A stretch of 47,097 nt of DNA from the NCBI GenBank assembly GCA_030065125.1, contig JASJDM010000034.1:1-47097 (forward strand), written 5' to 3'. The notes beneath the pieces were generated by a model, which worked only from the letters and a program-made list of their open reading frames with translations, did no database searches and was not told the DNA's origin. Shown here one piece after another: positions 32,986 to 44,722 of the stretch (positions are counted from its first letter, which is position 1; each line of letters begins with the position of its first letter). Origin of the DNA: Lysobacterales bacterium (GTDB lineage: Bacteria > Pseudomonadota > Gammaproteobacteria > Xanthomonadales > SZUA-38). The position numbers were made by a program, and so were the translations under genes.

Positions 32986-34938
32986 TTAACGTGCCCACAA
33001 CACAAATGCGCCCAGCATTGCGATGAGGCCAATGATCATGGCAAAAGCGTAGGTGTACAGACGGCCGGTCTGCAGCCAGCGCACGACTCCGGACAGCCAG
33101 CCAACGGTACGGGCGCTGCCGTTGACCACCAGGCCGTCGATGAGTGCTTCATCCCCGCCTTTCCACAGGCCTTTGCCCAGCAGGCGGGAGCCGCCGGCGA
33201 ACAGCGCCTGGTAAATCTCGTCAAACCAGTACTTGCGATCCAGCAGCGTGTGCAGGGGCTTGAGCGCGCCCTGTATGCGGTCCGCGATACCGGGATTGAA
33301 CAGATAGATATATGTCGCCAGCCCGGCGCCGGCCAGGGCAAGCCAGACCGGCAGCGTCACGAAACCGTGCAGGGCAAATCCCAGTGGTCCGGTCCATATT
33401 TCCCGCAGGTGCGCCAGGCTGTCGTGCTCCATGACGATGGCCTGTCCCCAGAAATCCCCGAACAGCATGGGCTCGGCCGCCCACCAGCTGATGCCAACGG
33501 AGGGGATGGCCAGCAGCACCAGGGGCACCGTGACCACCCAGGGCGACTCGTGGGCGTGGGAACGGGTCTCCTCGTCCATCCGGGTTTCGCCGTGGAAGGT
33601 CAGGTACAGCAGCCGGAAGCTGTACAGCGCGGTCACGAATACCCCGGCCACCAGCATCCACTGGGCAAAGCCCGCGCCGGCCCGGTCAATGGTGGACACA
33701 GCCGAGATGATGGCGTCCTTGGAGTAGAAGCCGGAAAAGCCCGGGAACCCGATCAGCGCCAGGGTGCCGATGATCCCGGTAATCCAGGTAATCGGCATGT
33801 ATTTGCGCAGACCGCCCATATTCCGCATGTCCTGCTGGTGATGCAGGGCAATGATCACTGAGCCGGCACCCAGGAACAGCAGCGCCTTGAAGAAGGCGTG
33901 GGTCATCAGGTGGAACACCGCCGCCGAGTAGGCCGAAGCGCCCAGGGCCGCGGTCATATAGCCCAGCTGGGACAGGGTCGAGTAGGCCACCACCCGCTTG
34001 ATGTCGTTCTGCACGATGCCGATCAGGCCCATGAAAAAGGCCGTGATTGCACCGATCACCAGCACGAAGCTCAGGGCCGTTTCGGTGAGTTCGAACAGAG
34101 GCGACATGCGCGCCACCATGAAGATCCCCGCAGTGACCATGGTGGCGGCGTGGATCAGGGCGGAAATGGGCGTTGGGCCTTCCATGGAATCCGGCAGCCA
34201 CACGTGCAGTGGTGCCTGGGCAGACTTACCCATGGCGCCGATGAACAGCAGGATGCACACCACCGTCATCAGGTTCCAGGGTTTGCCCTCGAAAATCTCG
34301 ATGGTGGCGCCGCTCAGGCCGGGCGCCGTGTCAAACACCTGCTGGTAGTCCAGCGTGCCGAAGTACAGCAGCACGGCGGCGATTCCCAGCAGGAAGCCAA
34401 AGTCGCCGACCCGGTTAACCAGGAAGGCCTTGAGATTGGCAAAGATGGCAGTAGGTTTCTTGTACCAGAACCCGATCAGCAGGTAGGACACCAGCCCCAC
34501 GGCCTCCCAGCCGAAAAACAGCTGCAGGAAGTTGTTGGCCATGACCAGCATCAGCATGGAGAAGGTGAACAGGGAGATATAGGCAAAGAATCGCTGGTAA
34601 CCCGGGTCGTCCTTCATGTAGCCAATGGTGTAGATGTGTACCATCAGGGAGACGAAGGTCACCACCGACATCATCACGGCGGTGAGCTTGTCCACCAGGA
34701 ACCCGATGGAAAAGCTGATGCCGCCGCTCTCCAGCCAGGTGTAGACGTTCTGGTTGAACGGCTCCATGTCTTCGAACAGGAACCGCCGCAGCACGTCCAG
34801 GGACAGCACGGTGGACACCGCGACTGCCAGGATGGTGATCCAGTGGGCCCCGGCGCGACCGATCTGGCGGCCGAACAGGCCAGCAACAATGGCGCCAAAC
34901 AGGGGTGCGAGGGCGATGGCTAATAATTGGTTTTCCAT
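32986..34938 (-). CDS. nuoL: NADH-quinone oxidoreductase subunit L
   Basis: A 650-residue antiporter-like subunit, the largest membrane subunit of complex I. HVWLPDSMEGPTPISALIHA and NDIKRVVAYSTLSQLGYMTA mark the proton channel. The C-terminal region contains the long lateral helix and final membrane helix expected of NuoL (from about residue 510). The start MENQLLAIALAPLFGAI is normal, and nuoK lies 13 bases upstream. Confidence 0.97.
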   Translation of the reverse strand: MENQLLAIALAPLFGAIVAGLFGRQIGRAGAHWITILAVAVSTVLSLDVLRRFLFEDMEPFNQNVYTWLESGGISFSIGFLVDKLTAVMMSVVTFVSLMVHIYTIGYMKDDPGYQRFFAYISLFTFSMLMLVMANNFLQLFFGWEAVGLVSYLLIGFWYKKPTAIFANLKAFLVNRVGDFGFLLGIAAVLLYFGTLDYQQVFDTAPGLSGATIEIFEGKPWNLMTVVCILLFIGAMGKSAQAPLHVWLPDSMEGPTPISALIHAATMVTAGIFMVARMSPLFELTETALSFVLVIGAITAFFMGLIGIVQNDIKRVVAYSTLSQLGYMTAALGASAYSAAVFHLMTHAFFKALLFLGAGSVIIALHHQQDMRNMGGLRKYMPITWITGIIGTLALIGFPGFSGFYSKDAIISAVSTIDRAGAGFAQWMLVAGVFVTALYSFRLLYLTFHGETRMDEETRSHAHESPWVVTVPLVLLAIPSVGISWWAAEPMLFGDFWGQAIVMEHDSLAHLREIWTGPLGFALHGFVTLPVWLALAGAGLATYIYLFNPGIADRIQGALKPLHTLLDRKYWFDEIYQALFAGGSRLLGKGLWKGGDEALIDGLVVNGSARTVGWLSGVVRWLQTGRLYTYAFAMIIGLIAMLGAFVLWAR

Positions 34939-34951
34939 GTCGTCCGCCTCG

Positions 34952-35257
34952 TCAACCCTTCAGGGAATCCAATTCCTGCACGTTGATGGTCTGCCGGTTG
35001 CGGAACAGCACCACCAGGATCGCCAGGCCGATGGCCGCTTCCGCCGCTGCCACGGTCAGGATGAAAAACACGAACACCTGTCCGTCGGTATTGCCAAGGA
35101 ACCGGGAAAACGCGACGAAGTTCATGTTCACCGCCAGCAGCATCAGTTCGATGGCCATCAGCAGGATCAGCACGTTCTTCCGGTTAAGGAAGATGCCCGC
35201 CACGCTGATGCAGAACAGGATTGCGCCGAGGATCAGGAAATGGGCCAGGCCAATCAT
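34952..35257 (-). CDS. nuoK: NADH-quinone oxidoreductase subunit K
   Basis: A 101-residue membrane subunit with three helices. The phrases [20 protein letters not shown] and [19 protein letters not shown] contain the glutamates (in IEL and AAEAA) used in proton translocation. It overlaps the nuoJ stop by 4 bases. Confidence 0.97.
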   Translation of the reverse strand: MIGLAHFLILGAILFCISVAGIFLNRKNVLILLMAIELMLLAVNMNFVAFSRFLGNTDGQVFVFFILTVAAAEAAIGLAILVVLFRNRQTINVQELDSLKG

Positions 35258-35856
35258 CGTTTCTCCGCCTCCATGGACACCACCCGCAGCCGGTCTTCCT
35301 TGCGCACCTGGACCTGGCGGCCGGGATCCTGGTAGCGGGTTTCCGGCCGGCGCCGCAGCGTCAACGCAATGGCCGCAATAATGGCCACCAGCAGGATGAC
35401 CGCGGCGATCTCAAAGGGGTACACGTACTCGGTGTAAAGCAGTTCGCCCAGCTCGCGGGTATTGCTGTAGCCAGCCGGATGCGGTGGTGGCGCGGGAAAG
35501 GACTCTGGCCCGAACCGCTTGATTCCCAGCACCGCCAGCATTTCCACCAGCATGGCCAGGGCCACCAGCAGGCCCACCGGCAGGTATCGGGCAAAACCCT
35601 CTTTCAGGGGCTCCACGTTGATGTCCAGCATCATCACCACGAACAGGAACAGCACCATCACCGCCCCCACGTAGACCAGCACCAGCACAATGGCCAGGAA
35701 CTCCACCTCCAGCAGCAGCCAGATGGCGGCGCTGGTGAAAAAGCAAAGCACCAGGAAAAGGGCGGCGTAAACCGGGTTACGTACCGTGATCACCGCCAGG
35801 GCGGACAGCACCAGCACCGAGGAGAAGGCGTAGAAGATGATGGTTTCAATTGGCAT
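35254..35856 (-). CDS. nuoJ: NADH-quinone oxidoreductase subunit J
   Basis: A 200-residue membrane subunit with five helices. The phrase [17 protein letters not shown] contains the pi-bulge region of the third helix. The loop between helices 4 and 5 is somewhat long (residues about 115-140). The tail is charged. It lies 18 bases after nuoI. Confidence 0.96.
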   Translation of the reverse strand: MPIETIIFYAFSSVLVLSALAVITVRNPVYAALFLVLCFFTSAAIWLLLEVEFLAIVLVLVYVGAVMVLFLFVVMMLDINVEPLKEGFARYLPVGLLVALAMLVEMLAVLGIKRFGPESFPAPPPHPAGYSNTRELGELLYTEYVYPFEIAAVILLVAIIAAIALTLRRRPETRYQDPGRQVQVRKEDRLRVVSMEAEKR

Positions 35857-35874
35857 TACGTTGCTCTTGTTTGC

Positions 35875-36363
35875 CTAGCGGTACGCCGCGTCCTGGCGTC
35901 GCGCGTCGGCGATGTCCTGCTCAAAACGGTCGCCGATGGCCAGCAGCTGCTGCTTGGTGACCACGTTCTCGCCGCGCTTCTCAAAATGAAACTCGTGGAT
36001 ATTGGTCTCCACGATGGAATCCACCGGGCAGGATTCTTCACAGAAGCCGCAGTAGATACACTTGAACAGGTCAATATCGTAGCGGGTGGTGCGGCGGGTA
36101 CCGTCCTCCCGCTGCTCGGAATCAATGGTGATGGCCAGTGCCGGGCACACCGCCTCGCACAGCTTGCAGGCAATGCAGCGCTCCTCACCGTTGGGATAGC
36201 GTCGCAGGGCGTGCAGCCCCCGGAAGCGATTGGACTTGGGCGTCTTTTCTTCCGGGTATCGCACGGTGACCTTGGGCGTCACCATATAGCGCATGGTCAC
36301 CGACATGCCCTTCAGCAGTTCCAGCAGGGCCAGGGACTTCAGGTAGCGGACGACAGTACTCAT
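35875..36363 (-). CDS. nuoI: NADH-quinone oxidoreductase subunit I
   Basis: A 162-residue peripheral subunit with two [4Fe-4S] clusters, N6a and N6b, shown by [12 protein letters not shown] and [12 protein letters not shown]. The ATG at 36363 overlaps the nuoH stop as ATGA and gives the expected start [19 protein letters not shown]. Two clusters relay electrons from the NuoG side to NuoB. Confidence 0.97.
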   Translation of the reverse strand: MSTVVRYLKSLALLELLKGMSVTMRYMVTPKVTVRYPEEKTPKSNRFRGLHALRRYPNGEERCIACKLCEAVCPALAITIDSEQREDGTRRTTRYDIDLFKCIYCGFCEESCPVDSIVETNIHEFHFEKRGENVVTKQQLLAIGDRFEQDIADARRQDAAYR

Positions 36364-37361
36364 GGTGCCCACCACAGCCACTGCTTCACCACGAACAACG
36401 CCACGACCAGAAGCCAGACGATGGTGATGGGAATAAACACTTTCCAGCCCAACCGCATGATCTGGTCATAGCGGTAGCGCGGGAAGGTCGCCCGGAACCA
36501 GAGATAGAAGAAGCAGAAGAAGAACAGCTTCACAAAAAACCAGGGTGCCCCGTCCGGGATTCCCGGAATGGGGGACAGCCAGCCGCCGGCGAACAGCGTC
36601 GTGGTCAGCGCGGCAATCAGGATCATGTTGGCGTATTCCGCCAGGAAGAAGATGGCAAACGGTGCGCCGGAGTATTCCACATGGAAGCCGGCAACAATCT
36701 CCGATTCGCCCTCGGCCACGTCAAACGGCGCGCGGTTGGTCTCCGCCACGCCGGAGATGAAATAGATCAGGAACAACGGCAGCAGAGGCAGCCAGAACCA
36801 GCTGAGGATGCCGCCCGGGCCCCGCTGGGCCTCTACGATTTCCACCAGGTTGAGACTGCCGGCCGCGATCAGGACACCGACCAGGGCAAAACCCATGGCA
36901 ATTTCGTACGACACGATCTGCGCGGCGGACCGCATGGCCCCCAGGAAGGCGTACTTGGAGTTGGATGCCCAGCCCGCGATGATGACGCCGTATACGCCCA
37001 GGGATGTCATGGCCAGCACGTACAGCAGGCCAGCGTTCACGTCCGCCAGCACCAGCTTGGCGTCGAATGGAATCACGGCCCAGGCAGCGAAGGCCGGTGC
37101 CAGGGCCAGCAGCGGCGCCAGCAGGAACAGGAAGCGATTGGCGTTGCTTGGAAGGATGACCTCCTTCATCAGCAGCTTAAACACGTCAGCGAAGGTCTGG
37201 AACAGGCCCAGCGGCCCTACCCGGTTGGGTCCCATGCGTGCGTGCATGAATCCGATGACCTTGCGCTCGGCGTAGACGAACATGGCCACGCCCAGGATCA
37301 GGGGAACGGTGATGGCCAGGATCTTGGTGACCGTCCAGGCCAGATATATCAGCTCATCCAT
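36360..37361 (-). CDS. nuoH: NADH-quinone oxidoreductase subunit H
   Basis: A 333-residue membrane subunit at the quinone site with eight helices. [20 protein letters not shown] and [20 protein letters not shown] are hallmark sequences. It overlaps the nuoG stop as TAATG and nuoI as ATGA. Confidence 0.97.
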   Translation of the reverse strand: MDELIYLAWTVTKILAITVPLILGVAMFVYAERKVIGFMHARMGPNRVGPLGLFQTFADVFKLLMKEVILPSNANRFLFLLAPLLALAPAFAAWAVIPFDAKLVLADVNAGLLYVLAMTSLGVYGVIIAGWASNSKYAFLGAMRSAAQIVSYEIAMGFALVGVLIAAGSLNLVEIVEAQRGPGGILSWFWLPLLPLFLIYFISGVAETNRAPFDVAEGESEIVAGFHVEYSGAPFAIFFLAEYANMILIAALTTTLFAGGWLSPIPGIPDGAPWFFVKLFFFCFFYLWFRATFPRYRYDQIMRLGWKVFIPITIVWLLVVALFVVKQWLWWAP

Positions 37362-39712
37362 TACGATCCGCTCTCCAGGGTGAATCGCTGTTTGCCTGCC
37401 AGGCCTGCTGTGGGGGCGACGCCGGCGGGAATCACCACGCAGCCCCGCGCCACCGATTCATCAGCCATCACGTCCACCGACAACTCGCCCAGGCCAGACT
37501 CGCCGGCCAGGCCCAGCGCTTCCAGGTCAGCGGGATGCACCCGCACGCTGTTGCTGGCCGCCAGCACCGTGTCCTGCAAATGCCGGGACCGGCGGACCAC
37601 AGCGTCAACCGCATAAATCGGCACTTCTGACATGACCTCCAGGCCATCGCCCGCCCCCTTGTCCAGTGTGACCGGACCGTACTGGGCATCCACATCACAG
37701 CAGGCTTCCAGGGCCTCCAGGATGTGCGCCCGAATCTGGTCGGGGCGGATGTAGGCCATGCCCTCAAGCTCCAGGACGTCAGCCAGGGCCCGCAGCACTT
37801 TCCAGCCGGCCCGGGCCTCGCCAGGCGCCTTGGGCCCGGTCTGCACCACCTGGGTGATGCCGTCGATATTGGTGAAGCTGCCCTCGGCTTCGGGCACCGG
37901 CGCCACCGGCAGGATCACGTCGGCGAAGGCACGGATTTCGTCTGTGACATAACTGCCCAGGTAAACCACCGGGGCACCAGCCAGGGTGGCTGCGGCTGCG
38001 GTGCCTTCCCGGGTGTCCAGGGAAGGTTCAATGTCATACACCAGGTAACCCTGCAGCGGCCTGGCCAGCATGGACCGGGCGTCCAACCCGCCCGACGCGG
38101 CGGGCGCGCCGGCGGCCTTGCGATGGGGCACGGCGCCCACACTCCAGGCACCAGCGCCGTTGGCGTAGGGGCTCAGTTCGGAATAGGTCATGCCGGCCCT
38201 GTCCGCAATGCGTCGCGCCAGGGCTCGCAGCGCTGACGCCTGGGGGTGATTGACGCCGACATTGCCCAGCATGACCGTGCCGCTGTTGGCATCGACCAGC
38301 TTTTCAGCGATGGCCTGCTGCCTGGCATCAGCGGTGGCACCTGCGATGAGGCGGCCAATGTCTCCGTCGGCGTGGACTCCCAGCGCGGCAGCAATGCCCG
38401 CCAACTGGCCAATCCAGGTCGACGGCGGCTCAACAATGGACTCGCTGAGTTCGTAGTGGACCTCGTAATCCCGCGCGTTCACCGCGAAAATGCTGGCGCC
38501 AGACCGCCAGGCCTGGCGAATCTTGTGCCCAACCAGGGGCTGGTCGTGCCGCGGATTGCCGCCCACCAGCAGGATGGCGTCAGCCTCGCCCAGGGACTCC
38601 ATGGGCGTTCCAAGCTGCGGACGCAGGGATCGGTGGTCCTGGTCGGCGAAGTCCTGCTCCCGCAGGCGATGGTCAACGTTGTCGGTACCCAGGGCACGGG
38701 CGATTTTCTGAGCCAGGTACAGCTCTTCATTGCTGGCCCGGGGCGACAGCAGGAAACCCAGTTCGGTGGGAGAGGTCGACCGCAGGATCTCGGCTGCCCG
38801 GTTCAGCGCGGCGTCCCACTCGACCTCCTGCCACTGGTCGCCGCTCTTGACCATGGGCCGAACCGCGCGGTCGTCGCTGTACAGCCCGTGAAATCCCCAG
38901 CGATCCCGATCCGCCAGCCAGTTCTCGTTGATGGACTCGTTGTCCCGGGGCACCACCCGCATGATGCGACCGCGGCGCAGGTGCAGAAACTGGTTTGAAC
39001 CCACGCAGTCGTGGGACGCCACCGAGGGTCGGGCGCGCAGTTCCCAGGCCCGGGCCGAGAACCGGTAGGGTTTGTTGGTCAGGGCCCCGACCGGGCAGAG
39101 ATCGATGATGTTGCCGGACAATTCGGAATCGATGGAGCGCCCGATAAAGGTGCTGATGAAGGTCCGGTCGCCCCGGCCAATGCCACCCAGTTCGCTGGTG
39201 CCGCCAATCTCCTCAAGGAAGCGCACACAGCGAGTGCAGTGTATGCAGCGGGTCATGTCGGTGCTGATCAGGGACCCCAGGTTTTCGTCCTTGACCACCC
39301 GCTTGCGTTCGGTGAAGCGCGACAGTGAGCGGCCGAAGCCCATGGATACGTCCTGCAGCTCACACTCACCACCCTGGTCGCAGATGGGGCAGTCCAGGGG
39401 GTGGTTGATCAGCAGGAACTCCATCACGTTCTGCTGGGATGACAGGGCGCGCTTTGACTGGGTGTAAACCCGCATGCCGTCCATCACCGGCGTGGCGCAG
39501 GCCGGCAGCGGCTTGGGCGCCTTTTCCACGTCCACCAGGCACATACGGCAGTTGGCGGCAATCGACAGCTTACGGTGATAGCAGAAGCGTGGAATGGTGA
39601 TACCCGCCTTGTCGGCCGCCTCGATGATCATGGAGCCCTTGGGGGCCTCCATGGCCACGCCGTCGATCTCGATGCTGACCGTGTCGACTGCTTTTTCCTG
39701 GGTCTCGCTCAT
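37361..39712 (-). CDS. nuoG: NADH-quinone oxidoreductase subunit G
   Basis: A 783-residue iron-sulfur subunit. The N-terminal [2Fe-2S] N1b region has [33 protein letters not shown] provides the His/Cys ligands of N5, and [10 protein letters not shown] with [10 protein letters not shown] provides N4. The extra N7 cluster of E. coli seems absent, because the expected position reads SHDCVGSNQ with one cysteine only. The molybdopterin-like region (from about 220) has lost the cofactor and ends with a C-terminal domain. It overlaps nuoF by 4 bases. Confidence 0.96.
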   Translation of the reverse strand: MSETQEKAVDTVSIEIDGVAMEAPKGSMIIEAADKAGITIPRFCYHRKLSIAANCRMCLVDVEKAPKPLPACATPVMDGMRVYTQSKRALSSQQNVMEFLLINHPLDCPICDQGGECELQDVSMGFGRSLSRFTERKRVVKDENLGSLISTDMTRCIHCTRCVRFLEEIGGTSELGGIGRGDRTFISTFIGRSIDSELSGNIIDLCPVGALTNKPYRFSARAWELRARPSVASHDCVGSNQFLHLRRGRIMRVVPRDNESINENWLADRDRWGFHGLYSDDRAVRPMVKSGDQWQEVEWDAALNRAAEILRSTSPTELGFLLSPRASNEELYLAQKIARALGTDNVDHRLREQDFADQDHRSLRPQLGTPMESLGEADAILLVGGNPRHDQPLVGHKIRQAWRSGASIFAVNARDYEVHYELSESIVEPPSTWIGQLAGIAAALGVHADGDIGRLIAGATADARQQAIAEKLVDANSGTVMLGNVGVNHPQASALRALARRIADRAGMTYSELSPYANGAGAWSVGAVPHRKAAGAPAASGGLDARSMLARPLQGYLVYDIEPSLDTREGTAAAATLAGAPVVYLGSYVTDEIRAFADVILPVAPVPEAEGSFTNIDGITQVVQTGPKAPGEARAGWKVLRALADVLELEGMAYIRPDQIRAHILEALEACCDVDAQYGPVTLDKGAGDGLEVMSEVPIYAVDAVVRRSRHLQDTVLAASNSVRVHPADLEALGLAGESGLGELSVDVMADESVARGCVVIPAGVAPTAGLAGKQRFTLESGS

Positions 39713-41010
39713 GCCGCGGCTCCAGATATTCCGTCAGACACCATGGAGCGCCCGTGCTCCACGTAGTAGTCAAATTCATGCTTGTAGTGGCGCAGGAAAC
39801 CCTGCACCGGCCACGCGGCTGCCTCGCCGAAGGCGCAGATGGTATGGCCCTCGATCTGTCCGGCGGCGGCCTCCAGCAGCGCTACGTCTTCGGCGCGGCC
39901 ACGCCCCTCCACGATCCTGGACAACACTCGAAACATCCAGCCGGTGCCCTCCCGGCAGGGTGTGCACTGGCCACAGGATTCTTTGTAGTAAAAGCGCGAT
40001 ATCCGGCGACAGGCCTGGACCATGCAGGTGGTCTCGTCCATGACGATGACCGCGCCCGAACCCAGCCCGGAGCCGGCCTTCTGCAGGCTGTCGAAATCCA
40101 TATCGATGGCCATCATGGTTTCCGCCGGAAGTACCGGCATGGATGAGCCGCCTGGGATCACTGCCTTCAGCGCATTGCCGTTGCGCACGCCACCGGCTTT
40201 TTCCAGCATGTCGGCGAAGGGTATGCCCAGGGGCAACTCGTAATTACCCGGGCGATTGACATGGCCGGACACCGAGAAACACTTGGGCCCGCCGTTGTTG
40301 GGCTTACCGATTTCCAGGAACCACTCGGCGCCGTTGCGCAGGATGGCCGGCACCGAGGCAAAAGTCTCGGTGTTGTTGATGGTGCTGGGCTTGCCGTAAA
40401 GGCCGAAGTTGGCCGGAAACGGCGGCTTGTAGCGGGGCTGACCCTTCTTGCCCTCCAGGGATTCCATCAGGGCGGTTTCCTCGCCGCAGATGTAGGCGCC
40501 GGCGCCCAGGGCCGCGTAGCAGTCAAAATCGATGCCGCTGCCCTGGATGTCCTTGCCCAGCAGCCCGGCCTCATAGGCCTCGGCCAGGGCCGCCTCGAAC
40601 CGCTCGAAGGGTTCGTGATGGAATTCGCCCCGCAGGTAGTTGTATCCCACGGTACATCCCATGCTGTAGCCGCCGATGGCCATGCCCTCGATCACCGCGT
40701 GGGGATTGAACCGCAGGATGTCCCGGTCGTGGCAGGTGCCGGGTTCCGATTCGTCGGAATTGCACAGCACGTATTTTTGTCCCGGGGCGGTGCGCGGCAT
40801 GAAACTCCACTTCAGCCCGGTGGGGAAACCGGCGCCGCCGCGGCCGCGCAGGGCCGAGTGCTTGATGGCGTCGATGATCTCTTCCTGGGGCGTCTTTTCC
40901 GCCAGGATTTTTTTCCAGGACTGGTAGCCGCCAATCTTGAGGTAGCTTTCCATTGTCCAGGGCTCATCGAAGTCGAGCGTGGTCAGAGAAACCTGATGGG
41001 ATTCAACCAT
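39709..41010 (-). CDS. nuoF: NADH-quinone oxidoreductase subunit F
   Basis: A 433-residue subunit carrying FMN, the NADH site and the N3 cluster. [10 protein letters not shown] (56-65) is the nucleotide/FMN loop, [14 protein letters not shown] is typical, and [15 protein letters not shown] supplies three N3 cysteines. It starts 56 bases after nuoE, the longest gap within the cluster. Confidence 0.97.
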   Translation of the reverse strand: MVESHQVSLTTLDFDEPWTMESYLKIGGYQSWKKILAEKTPQEEIIDAIKHSALRGRGGAGFPTGLKWSFMPRTAPGQKYVLCNSDESEPGTCHDRDILRFNPHAVIEGMAIGGYSMGCTVGYNYLRGEFHHEPFERFEAALAEAYEAGLLGKDIQGSGIDFDCYAALGAGAYICGEETALMESLEGKKGQPRYKPPFPANFGLYGKPSTINNTETFASVPAILRNGAEWFLEIGKPNNGGPKCFSVSGHVNRPGNYELPLGIPFADMLEKAGGVRNGNALKAVIPGGSSMPVLPAETMMAIDMDFDSLQKAGSGLGSGAVIVMDETTCMVQACRRISRFYYKESCGQCTPCREGTGWMFRVLSRIVEGRGRAEDVALLEAAAGQIEGHTICAFGEAAAWPVQGFLRHYKHEFDYYVEHGRSMVSDGISGAAA

Positions 41011-41066
41011 GACTTTACCTGCCTGTTCCTTCTGCGTTGTCGGCGATTCGTTCCATGAATCTGCCC

Positions 41067-41558
41067 TTACTCAAGTCCGTCCAGAATGTCATCGACCTTT
41101 TCCGGCGTCAGGTGCTCGTGATAATGACCGTCCACGATCATCATGGGCGCACCCACGCATCCCGCCAGGCACTCCTCTTCCTGGATCAGGGTGATGCGTC
41201 CGTCTTCGGTGGTCTGCCCCAGGCTGATGCCCAGCTTCTTCTCCACGTGACCGACCACGTCCTCGGCGCCGCAGAGCCAGCACGAGATGTTGGTGCAGAT
41301 GGAGATCTTGTGCCGTCCCACCGGGTGCAGGTCGAACATGGAGTAGAAGCTGGCAACCTCGTAGGCCCAGGCTGCCGGGATATCCAGGTAGCGGGCCACC
41401 GCGGTGATGATGTCCTTGCTCAGCCAGCCACCGTTCTGATCCTGGGCGGCCATCAGAGACTGGATGATGGCCGACCGCTTCTGCTCCGGGGGAAACTTGC
41501 CCAGCCAGTGATCGATCCGCGACCGGGTTTTTTCTGTGAGTATCTGTTCTGCCGTCAT
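41067..41558 (-). CDS. nuoE: NADH-quinone oxidoreductase subunit E
   Basis: A 163-residue thioredoxin-fold subunit with the N1a [2Fe-2S] cluster. The ligands are in [10 protein letters not shown] and [12 protein letters not shown]. The N-terminal helices ([20 protein letters not shown]) are typical. nuoD ends 19 bases upstream. Confidence 0.97.
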   Translation of the reverse strand: MTAEQILTEKTRSRIDHWLGKFPPEQKRSAIIQSLMAAQDQNGGWLSKDIITAVARYLDIPAAWAYEVASFYSMFDLHPVGRHKISICTNISCWLCGAEDVVGHVEKKLGISLGQTTEDGRITLIQEEECLAGCVGAPMMIVDGHYHEHLTPEKVDDILDGLE

Positions 41559-41577
41559 TGGTCCATGGCCGGATTGT

Positions 41578-42831
41578 CTACCGGTCGATTTCCCCGAATA
41601 CGATGTCCTGGGTCCCGATCACCGCCACCACGTCGGCCAGCATGTGGCCTCGCACCATCTCGTCCATGGCCGCCAGGTGGGCAAACCCCGGAGCCCGCAG
41701 GTGCAGCCGGAACGGTTTGTTGGATCCGTCGGAAACGATATAGGCGCCAAACTCGCCCTTGGGCGCCTCCACCGCGGCGTAGGCTTCGCCGGGCGGCGTG
41801 CAGTAGCCCTCGGTAAACAGTTTGAAGTGATGAATCATCGACTCCATGTCGTTTTTCATCTCTTCCCGGGTGGGCGGGACGATCTTGTGGTTTTCCACCA
41901 TCACCGGGCCGGGGTTGTCCTTCAGCCACTTCACACACTGGGTGATGATGCGGTTGGATTGCCGCATTTCCTCCACGCGCACCAGGTAGCGGTCGTAACA
42001 GTCACCGTTGGTGCCGATGGGAATGTCGAAATCCACTTTGTCGTAGGCGGCATAGGGCTGCTTCTTGCGCAGGTCCCAGGCGATGCCCGAACCGCGCAGC
42101 ATGGGCCCGGTGAAGCCCAACTGCAGCGCCCGTTCCGGGGTTACCTCGCCAATGCCCACGGTGCGCTGTTTCCAGATGCGGTTGTCCGTGAGCAGGGTTT
42201 CGTATTCGTCCACCCGCTGGGGAAAGTCCTGGCTGAAAGCATCCAGGAAATCCAGCAGTGATCCCTGGCGCCAGGCGTTGAACCGATCCAGGTCCTTGCC
42301 CTTGGTCCAGGGCGACTCCCGGTGCAGGGACATCTGGTCGGGCAGATCGCGGTAAACGCCGCCCGGGCGGTAGTAGGTGGCATGCATCCGAGCTCCGGAC
42401 ACTGCCTCGTAGCTGTCCATCAGCACCTCGCGCTCGCGGAATGCATACAGGAACAGCGCCATGGCGCCCAGGTCCAGGCCGTGGGTGCCGATCCACATCA
42501 GGTGATTCAGGATGCGGGTGACCTCGTCGAACATGGTCCGGATGTACTGGGCGCGCTCCGGGGCCTCGATGCCCAGCAGCTGCTCGATGGCGCGCACGTA
42601 GGCATGCTCGTTGCACATCATGGACACGTAGTCCAGCCGGTCCATGTAGCCGATGGACTGGTTGAAAGGCTTGCTTTCGGCCAGTTTTTCGGTGCCCCGG
42701 TGCAGCAGACCGATATGGGGGTCGGCACGCTGGACCACCTCGCCATCCATCTCCAGCACCAGCCGCAGCACGCCGTGGGCCGCCGGATGCTGGGGCCCGA
42801 AATTCATGGTGTAGTTTCTGATTTCAGCCAT
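41578..42831 (-). CDS. nuoD: NADH-quinone oxidoreductase subunit D
   Basis: A 417-residue subunit contributing the quinone cavity with Nuo[31 protein letters not shown] and [11 protein letters not shown] are characteristic, and the C-terminal [12 protein letters not shown] is complete. NuoC and NuoD are separate genes here, unlike the fused E. coli form. It follows nuoC by 23 bases. Confidence 0.98.
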   Translation of the reverse strand: MAEIRNYTMNFGPQHPAAHGVLRLVLEMDGEVVQRADPHIGLLHRGTEKLAESKPFNQSIGYMDRLDYVSMMCNEHAYVRAIEQLLGIEAPERAQYIRTMFDEVTRILNHLMWIGTHGLDLGAMALFLYAFREREVLMDSYEAVSGARMHATYYRPGGVYRDLPDQMSLHRESPWTKGKDLDRFNAWRQGSLLDFLDAFSQDFPQRVDEYETLLTDNRIWKQRTVGIGEVTPERALQLGFTGPMLRGSGIAWDLRKKQPYAAYDKVDFDIPIGTNGDCYDRYLVRVEEMRQSNRIITQCVKWLKDNPGPVMVENHKIVPPTREEMKNDMESMIHHFKLFTEGYCTPPGEAYAAVEAPKGEFGAYIVSDGSNKPFRLHLRAPGFAHLAAMDEMVRGHMLADVVAVIGTQDIVFGEIDR

Positions 42832-42854
42832 GGTCTCTGCTGCTCGGGCGCCGC

Positions 42855-43580
42855 CTATTTTCCTTTCACCGTTTCTTCGCCAAGGTAGCGGGAATCTTCC
42901 CGCACGACCTTGGGTACCAGCACCCGGGGATCGATGCTCACCGGCTGATACACCACCCGGCCCTTGTCGGGGTCATAGCGGGCCTCGACGTTGCCGATCA
43001 GCGGGAAGTCCTTGCGGAACGGGTGGCCGATGAAGCCGTAGTCGGTGAGGATCCGGCGCAGATCCGGATGACCCTCGAACACGATGCCGAAAAGATCAAA
43101 GGCTTCGCGCTCGTACCAGTCCACCGAGCTCCAGATTTCCACCAGCGACGGCACCACCGGAAGATCGGAGTCCGGAGCGAAACAGCGGATCCGCAGACGC
43201 AGATTCTGCTTGACCGACAGCAGGTGGGCGACCGCGGCAAACCGCCGCTGGTCGTCACCCTCGCCGGTGCTCTCTCCGACCGGGCGCGATTCCCAGTCGA
43301 AGCGGCCCGGCCCGTGGCTCCCTTCAACGCCGCGGGAAAACCCTTCGGCGGTGGCGTCACCGGTTTCCCACTCGTCGCTGCCATAGCCAAGGTAATCCAC
43401 GCCGCACAGATCAACGAGCTGTTCGAAACCATGGTCATCGCGCAGCGAACGCGACACGTCGACCCAGTGGTCGGCGGCGATCTCCAGGGTGATCTCGTCA
43501 CGTTCGGTAATCAGACTCTGGATTCGATCACCTAGAGACTGTTGCAGGCGTTCGCCCAGGCTGAGGGGATTTTCGGTCAT
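42855..43580 (-). CDS. nuoC: NADH-quinone oxidoreductase subunit C (with insertion)
   Basis: A 241-residue subunit. The conserved C-terminal part has [20 protein letters not shown] and [19 protein letters not shown]. Between VDYLGYG and the next core strand ([10 protein letters not shown]) there is an extra segment of about 45 residues (about 66-111), including GFSRGVEG and [10 protein letters not shown] recall a similar insertion in Xanthomonas NuoC. The insertion is in frame and rich in Gly, Glu and Asp. Confidence 0.95.
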   Translation of the reverse strand: MTENPLSLGERLQQSLGDRIQSLITERDEITLEIAADHWVDVSRSLRDDHGFEQLVDLCGVDYLGYGSDEWETGDATAEGFSRGVEGSHGPGRFDWESRPVGESTGEGDDQRRFAAVAHLLSVKQNLRLRIRCFAPDSDLPVVPSLVEIWSSVDWYEREAFDLFGIVFEGHPDLRRILTDYGFIGHPFRKDFPLIGNVEARYDPDKGRVVYQPVSIDPRVLVPKVVREDSRYLGEETVKGK

Positions 43581-43594
43581 GATCGATTCAATGG

Positions 43595-44155
43595 TCAGCG
43601 GGCAATGGTGCTGGTCTTCCGGACTTTGTTCTGCAGCTGCAGGATGCCGTAGATCAGCGCTTCAGCCGTAGGCGGGCAGCCGGGGACGTAGATGTCTACC
43701 GGAATGATGCGGTCACATCCCCGCACCACCGAATAAGAGTAGTGGTAATAGCCACCACCGTTGGCGCAGGAGCCCATGGAAATCACCCACTTGGGATCGG
43801 ACATCTGGTCGTAGACCTTACGCAGGGCCGGGGCCATCTTGTTGACCAGGGTACCGGCCACGATCATCACGTCCGACTGGCGCGGGCTGGGACGGAAAAT
43901 CACGCCAAACCGATCCAGGTCGTAGCGGGACGCCCCGGCATGCATCATTTCCACCGCGCAGCAGGCCAGGCCGAAGGTCACCGGCCACATGGAACCGGTG
44001 CGTGCCCAGTTCATCAGGGCGTCCACCGAGGTGGTGACAAACCCTTTGTTCATGACGGGGTTATCCGCCTCGGGCCGCAGGATATCGTCGACGATGCCCA
44101 GGCCATACTCATTACCAGGATCGGTCGCGTTCCTTGACGACATCAATACCTTCAT
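43595..44155 (-). CDS. nuoB: NADH-quinone oxidoreductase subunit B
   Basis: A 186-residue subunit holding the terminal cluster N2. Cysteine ligands are C65 and C66 ([20 protein letters not shown]), C130 (MGSCANGGG) and C160 (VPGCPP). It lies 25 bases after nuoA and 14 before nuoC. The last 20 residues are basic. Confidence 0.98.
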   Translation of the reverse strand: MKVLMSSRNATDPGNEYGLGIVDDILRPEADNPVMNKGFVTTSVDALMNWARTGSMWPVTFGLACCAVEMMHAGASRYDLDRFGVIFRPSPRQSDVMIVAGTLVNKMAPALRKVYDQMSDPKWVISMGSCANGGGYYHYSYSVVRGCDRIIPVDIYVPGCPPTAEALIYGILQLQNKVRKTSTIAR

Positions 44156-44180
44156 GGGCGAACTCCGGTTTGCTCAGGCA

Positions 44181-44537
44181 TTACTCCCACTCCAGGGCAC
44201 CTTTTTTCCATTCGTAAACGAAGCCGATAACCAGAACCAGCAGGAAGATGGTCATGGCCACCAGGCCAAACATGCCGATGCGGTCAAGCACCACGGCCCA
44301 GGGAAAAAGAAACGCGATCTCCAGATCAAAGATGATGAACAGAATCGCCACCAGGTAGTAGCGAACGTCGAACTTCATGCGGGCGTCTTCGAAGGCCTCG
44401 AAGCCGCACTCGTAGGGAGAGAGCTTTTCGCTGCTGCCTTTATGGGGGCCCAGCACAGCGCCAACAATCATCAGCACGACGCCGATCCCCAGGGCCACGC
44501 CTACAAATATAAGTATCGGCAGATACTCAGCCAGCAT
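44181..44537 (-). CDS. nuoA: NADH-quinone oxidoreductase subunit A
   Basis: A 118-residue membrane subunit with three helices. [20 protein letters not shown] contains the conserved loop at the quinone channel. AAAGGAAA precedes the ATG. It is the first nuo gene and lies about 50 bases after the tRNA-Leu gene, so the cluster may be transcribed from the tpiA/secG promoter or from one near the tRNA. Confidence 0.97.
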   Translation of the reverse strand: MLAEYLPILIFVGVALGIGVVLMIVGAVLGPHKGSSEKLSPYECGFEAFEDARMKFDVRYYLVAILFIIFDLEIAFLFPWAVVLDRIGMFGLVAMTIFLLVLVIGFVYEWKKGALEWE

Positions 44538-44589
44538 TGTCGTTTCCTTTCACCCGTCACCGGCCAACGGCCGATGCGCAAGTTACAGA

Positions 44590-44674
44590 TGGTGCCGAAG
44601 GCCGGACTCGAACCGGCACGGCTTGCGCCACTGCCCCCTCAAGACAGCGTGTCTACCAATTCCACCACTTCGGC
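44590..44674 (-). tRNA. tRNA-Leu (GAG)
   Basis: An 85-base gene including an encoded CCA. The acceptor stem is GCCGAAG/CTTCGGC with discriminator A and then CCA. The anticodon loop reads TTGAGGG with anticodon GAG, reading CUC and CUU leucine codons. A long variable arm follows, as in class II tRNAs, and the T arm has GGTTCGAGTCC. It lies between secG and nuoA on the same strand, and resembles E. coli leuU, which also follows secG. Confidence 0.97.
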
Positions 44675-44722
44675 GTTGTTACCTGGACCCCTGGGGTCGG
44701 TTTACTCCCGGCCGTGGACCGG